Below, one piece after another: positions 5,873 to 9,157 of a stretch of 9,157 nucleotides of DNA. A model generated the notes under the pieces. That model saw nothing but the letters and a program-made list of their open reading frames with translations, made no database searches and was not told the DNA's origin. Every line of letters begins with the position of its first letter. The first letter of the stretch is position 1. Both the position numbers and the translations under genes were made by a program. Source of the stretch: Desulfovibrionaceae bacterium (GTDB lineage Bacteria; Desulfobacterota; Desulfovibrionia; Desulfovibrionales; Desulfovibrionaceae); assembly GCA_030539415.1 (NCBI GenBank), contig JAUNSE010000054.1, forward strand, positions 1 to 9,157, in the 5' to 3' direction.

Positions 5873-7000
5873 TCACGCCATGCTTTCGATGATGCCGCAG
5901 GCAAGCACTCTGGAGGCCCTGTCGAGCACCATGCCGATCTGCCCCGGAGCGGACAGCAGCACGGGCTCGGCGCAGATCACGCGCAGTCCTTCCCCTTCAA
6001 AGCGCACGGAGGCGGGCACGGGATGCTGCCTGTAGCGCAGGCGCACCAGACAGTCCGCCGGAATTTCATCGGGCTCCACCATGAGATTGAGAGAGCCCAG
6101 CAAGGCCTCGGTGACCCGCGTCCTGCTTCTTGTCCCGACCACAAGGACATTGTCGGTCGTGCGCTTGGCCAGCACATAGAGCGGCTCCCGCCACGGAATG
6201 CCCAGTCCCTGGCGCTGGCCTTCGGTGTACTGCCACAGGCCGCTGTGACGGCCGACAGTGCGGCCGGAGTCCGCTTCGACAATGCTGCCGCCCTCAGGCG
6301 TTTTCAGCCCCTGGGCGGACCAGCAGCGCGTCAGAAAATCCCTGTAGCCCTGATGTGAAGGAGGGACGAAGCAGATTTCCTGGCTCTCCTTGGGCTGCGG
6401 CACCTCGAGGCCGGCATCGGCCACCAGGGCGCGCACCTCGGGCTTTTCCAGACAGGCCAGTGGAAAGGCCGTGCGGGCCAGACGCTCTCTGGGCACAAGC
6501 CCCAGGAAGTAGGACTGATCCTTGCGGACGTCCCTTGCCGCTCCCAGCAGGGGGGCTGTGCCGCGGTAGGGATGGCTGCAGTCCAGGGCGACGTAATGAC
6601 CGGTGACAAGGCCGGCCGCCCCGTGCGCCGCGGCGAACTCCCAGAAGGCGCCGAATTTGATGCGTCTGTTGCAAAGGGCGCAGGGATTGGGGGTCCGCCC
6701 CTCAGCGTAGGCTCTGGCAAAAGGCTGCACCACTTCCCTGTCAAAGCGTTCGCGTCCGTCAAGGACGAGAAATTCCGCGCCGAGATTCGCGCAGATGCCG
6801 CGCAGCCGGAGTTCGGTCTCCTCTGCGGCGGCTCTGGCCGCACTGCCGGCGTGCTCGCACAGTCTGGCGTGCAGGGCCATGACGCGGCGGCCCGTCCGCA
6901 GGGAGAGCAGAAGGGCGCAGAGGGAATCGACACCGCCAGAAACGGCGACTGCCAGAGGTCCCTCTGGCAGTCGTGCGGAAAAATCAGTAGTTTCGGTCAT
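5873..7000 (-). CDS. mnmA: tRNA-specific 2-thiouridylase MnmA
   Basis: MnmA adds sulfur to the wobble uridine (U34) of tRNA-Lys, -Glu and -Gln in the cytoplasm, using ATP to adenylate the base and a cysteine persulfide as sulfur carrier. In the 375-residue protein the PP-loop motif SGGVDS is at 21-26. The two catalytic cysteines are C107 in 'NPCALCNRRIKF' and C210 in 'ESQEICFVP', matching C102 and C199 of E. coli. 'KDQSYFLGLV' (160-169) is the conserved tRNA-binding segment. A C-terminal beta-barrel region follows from about 270. The length is normal for the family. ATG 7000 is the only reasonable start, since no Met, GTG or TTG lies between it and the PP-loop and none upstream in frame, yet no Shine-Dalgarno sequence is visible ahead of it. 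A 13-bp perfect inverted repeat begins 27 bases into the gene. It lies 108 bases after the ABC ATPase gene on the same strand and may be read through from it. Confidence 0.95.
   Translation of the reverse strand: MTETTDFSARLPEGPLAVAVSGGVDSLCALLLSLRTGRRVMALHARLCEHAGSAARAAAEETELRLRGICANLGAEFLVLDGRERFDREVVQPFARAYAEGRTPNPCALCNRRIKFGAFWEFAAAHGAAGLVTGHYVALDCSHPYRGTAPLLGAARDVRKDQSYFLGLVPRERLARTAFPLACLEKPEVRALVADAGLEVPQPKESQEICFVPPSHQGYRDFLTRCWSAQGLKTPEGGSIVEADSGRTVGRHSGLWQYTEGQRQGLGIPWREPLYVLAKRTTDNVLVVGTRSRTRVTEALLGSLNLMVEPDEIPADCLVRLRYRQHPVPASVRFEGEGLRVICAEPVLLSAPGQIGMVLDRASRVLACGIIESMA
6946..6973 (-). repeat. 13-bp perfect inverted repeat inside the 5' end of mnmA
   Basis: CGACTGCCAGAGG (6946-6958) and CCTCTGGCAGTCG (6961-6973) are exact reverse complements with only TC between. 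It codes for residues ARLPEGPLAV of MnmA, ending ahead of the PP-loop. In mRNA it would fold into a very stable hairpin starting 27 bases downstream of the first base of the start codon. Confidence 0.6.
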
Positions 7001-7041
7001 ATGGGAATCGAGCAGATTTGAGGGCTGCGAAGACCGGCAAT

Positions 7042-7065
7042 CCGGGCCGGCATCTGCCGGCCCGG
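7042..7065 (-). repeat. 11-bp perfect inverted repeat between the ABC ATPase gene and mnmA
   Basis: CCGGGCCGGCA (7042-7052) and TGCCGGCCCGG (7055-7065) are exact reverse complements with TC between. It begins 43 bases after the ATPase stop codon. On the minus strand it is followed by ATTGCCGG, with no U-run, so it is at best a weak or factor-assisted terminator, or an mRNA-stabilising hairpin. It could let some transcription continue into mnmA. Confidence 0.5.
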
Positions 7066-7108
7066 GGAAAATGCGGATGCTGACGGGCAGGCCCCGGAAA
7101 AGACGGAA

Positions 7109-7898
<790 letters not shown>

Positions 7899-7915
<17 letters not shown>

Positions 7916-8744
7916 AGTAGTTCAACCTGGCTTCCATGATGGCTACGCATTTGGAGAGAATCAGAGTGATGATGAGATAGACCAGAGCGACAATGGTGTA
8001 GGTCTCAAAGTACAGATAGGTCTTGGACGCAAAGCTGCGGCCGCGCTGCATGAGGTCGGGCATGGCCATGACCGAGACAAGCGAGGTGTCCTTGAGCATG
8101 GCGATGCACTCGTTGCCGACAGGCGGAAGAATCGTGCGCCAGGCCTGGGGGAGAATGACGTAGAACATTGTCTGGAAGCGGTTGAAGCCGAGGGAGCGGG
8201 CTGCTTCGGTCTGTCCGGCGGGAACGGCCGCGATGCCGGCTCTGAAGACTTCGCCCATGTAGGCGCCGTAGCAGAAGCTGATGGCCACAACGGCGCTGGT
8301 GAGGCTGGAAACCTGCAGAAATTTTGAGAGCGCGTAGTAGATGTAGAAAATCTGCACCAGCAGCGGCAGGCCGCGGATGATTTCCACATAGGTCGAGGCG
8401 GTCAGGTTGAGGACCGGATTCTGCGAGATGCGGCCGAGACCGGTCAGAAGTCCCAGGGGGACGGCGCAGCAGATGGCCAGAGCCGTCACCTGGAAGGTGA
8501 CAAAGATGCCGTCCGGCAGAAAGCTCAGGACATCGAAGTAGGGCTCGGGCCAGACCGAGCACAGGATGATCAGCGTCAGTATGGCGCCGACAAGGGAGAT
8601 GGACCACGCGCTGATGATCTTTCTGCTGCGCGGTTTGGGAATGTGCGGACCTTCGGTAACATAGATAATGTTGCCCGTACTTTCCTTTTCTTCATCGTTT
8701 TTTACAGGTTCTGGTGCCATAGTTCTTGATCCATGCACTACCAT
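7899..8744 (-). CDS. Polar amino acid ABC transporter permease (GlnP/HisM-like)
   Basis: This is the membrane subunit of the importer encoded with the downstream ATPase. The 281-residue protein has a charged, probably cytoplasmic N-terminal tail (1-43) and hydrophobic segments at about 46-66, 78-100, 121-142, 149-170, 208-228 and 246-270. 'EIIRGLPLLVQIFYIYYAL' (121-139) is a hallmark of the HisMQ/GlnP subfamily. The EAA loop that contacts the ATPase, 'EAARSLGFNRFQTMFYVILP', is at 180-199. ATG 8744 is preferred because GGAG lies 8 bases ahead (8756-8753); GTG 8750 is too close to that site, and ATG 8720 (MAPEPV) has only a weak GGA. The stop overlaps the ATPase start, indicating translational coupling. 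No substrate-binding protein gene is in the window. A single permease gene would work as a homodimer, which is common in this family. Confidence 0.93.
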
Positions 8745-8752
8745 GCCCACGT

Positions 8753-8756
8753 CTCC
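8753..8756 (-). promoter_or_regulatory. Ribosome binding site deciding the permease start
   Basis: GGAG on the minus strand, eight bases before ATG 8744 and only two before GTG 8750. It favours the 281-residue form of the permease over the GTG-initiated 283-residue form or the shorter form from 8720. Confidence 0.5.
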
Positions 8757-8946
8757 GCAAGGGGAGGAAGAGCGCCGCCATGGAGCATTCCTTGCCTTTT
8801 TTTCACCACACTGCTTCAGCCCGGACCGGCAGCCGGCAAGTCATGACAGGCCGGAGAGCAAAAGACATCTGGCTGGACGGACATTGGGGGCAAATGCCGT
8901 GCGGACGGGATAGTCTTTGAAGCAGAAAACAAAGAGGGGAAAACAG

Positions 8947-8960
8947 CCGCGCATGCGCGG
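8947..8960. repeat. 14-base perfect palindrome upstream of the permease gene
   Basis: CCGCGCATGCGCGG is fully self-complementary. On the minus strand it is followed two bases later by TTTTCCCCTC, so it could act as a weak terminator or attenuator of leftward transcription. As DNA it could be a dimer binding site about 205 bases upstream of the permease start. The function is undetermined. Confidence 0.35.
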
Positions 8961-9078
8961 GCCGGGATGTTCCTGTCGTATGTGTCAAGAGGGGAAGTGC
9001 GGGAGAGGGGAGGGCAGAGCAGAAGAGCTGCGGATATTGGCGGAGGGATTTTATGGCGGAAATGTTTGAACAGATGTG

Positions 9079-9111
9079 AAAAAGCGGCGCCTGCAGGAAT
9101 GGCGCGCGCCT
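9079..9111 (-). terminator. Probable terminator of an upstream minus-strand gene outside the window
   Basis: On the minus strand GCGCC (9105-9101) pairs with GGCGC (9091-9087) around a 9-base loop. After one bulged C, GCG (9109-9107 read outward) pairs with CGC (9086-9084), and further pairs are possible, followed at once by TTTTT (9083-9079). A minus-strand frame open at the window edge ends at TGA 9124-9122, eleven bases ahead; it is only 11 codons and cannot be identified. This fits a gene ending just inside the edge, but does not prove it. Confidence 0.45.
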
Positions 9112-9157
9112 GTGCGCAGGTTCATGCATGCCAGAGCCGTGTAAAGGCTGACCCAAA

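Larger units (their letters stand above)
8751..9157. other. Gene-free region upstream of the transporter genes
   Basis: The longest frames (minus 9156-8803, plus 8668-8913) have biased, low-complexity-like products with no domain and no ribosome binding site. The region holds a 14-base palindrome (8947-8960), a probable minus-strand terminator (9079-9111) and an 8-codon plus-strand frame with a good ribosome binding site (9053-9079). No convincing promoter for the permease was found: TTGACA at 8988-8983 (minus) lacks a matching -10, and TAAAAT near 9056-9051 (minus) lacks a -35. Confidence 0.5.

Noticed and set aside
8983..8988. Perfect TTGACA on the minus strand as a permease promoter
   Set aside because: The sequence 16-18 bases downstream is CCCGGC-like, with no -10 match.
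8803..9156. Minus-strand 117-codon frame at the right edge
   Set aside because: Its product is rich in Pro, Leu, His and Ser without a domain, it crosses a terminator-like hairpin, and it has no visible ribosome binding site.

Overview
The window is a high-GC piece of bacterial chromosome made almost entirely of housekeeping and envelope genes. The genes are an exported cyclophilin, the tRNA thiolase MnmA, an RNase R family nuclease, a Bax-inhibitor-1 membrane protein, the lipid II flippase MurJ and a polar amino acid ABC importer. All belong to Gram-negative-type families. The gene style (long RNase R, MnmA with a shortened N-terminus, PAAT transporter) suggests a Desulfovibrionaceae-like delta-proteobacterium; that placement is inference, not shown by a marker gene. 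I see no insertion sequence, phage gene, CRISPR array, tRNA or rRNA.

Layout, left to right. 1-637 (-) is the N-terminal part of murJ, cut by the window edge. 743-3631 (-) is rnr, an unusually long RNase R with three winged-helix-like repeats ahead of the catalytic core; murJ follows it by 105 bases and is probably co-transcribed. 3632-4058 has no gene and carries the intrinsic terminator of the next gene. 4059-4772 (-) is a seven-TM BI-1/YccA protein. 4773-5194 is a divergent intergenic region with a promoter candidate in each direction and four TGCAC motifs. 5195-5788 (+) is an exported cyclophilin, the only plus-strand gene, ending in a clear terminator. 5873-7000 (-) is mnmA. 7109-7915 (-) and 7899-8744 (-) are the ATPase and permease of the amino acid importer, overlapping by 17 bases. 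8751-9157 holds no convincing gene. It contains a likely minus-strand terminator, which suggests that an upstream minus-strand gene (possibly the missing substrate-binding protein) lies just outside the window.

The genes do not form one pathway. rnr-murJ looks like one unit, permease-ATPase another (possibly running on into mnmA), and BI-1 and the cyclophilin are divergent single genes. The most unusual signals are in non-coding RNA or operator structure. The murJ ribosome binding site lies in a 14-bp helix with a segment just after the rnr stop codon. A 13-bp perfect inverted repeat sits inside the start of mnmA. The cyclophilin has a strong Shine-Dalgarno sequence separated from its start codon by a small hairpin. 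The BI-1/cyclophilin spacer has a cluster of TGCAC motifs. I did not find a novel multi-gene defence or mobile system here.
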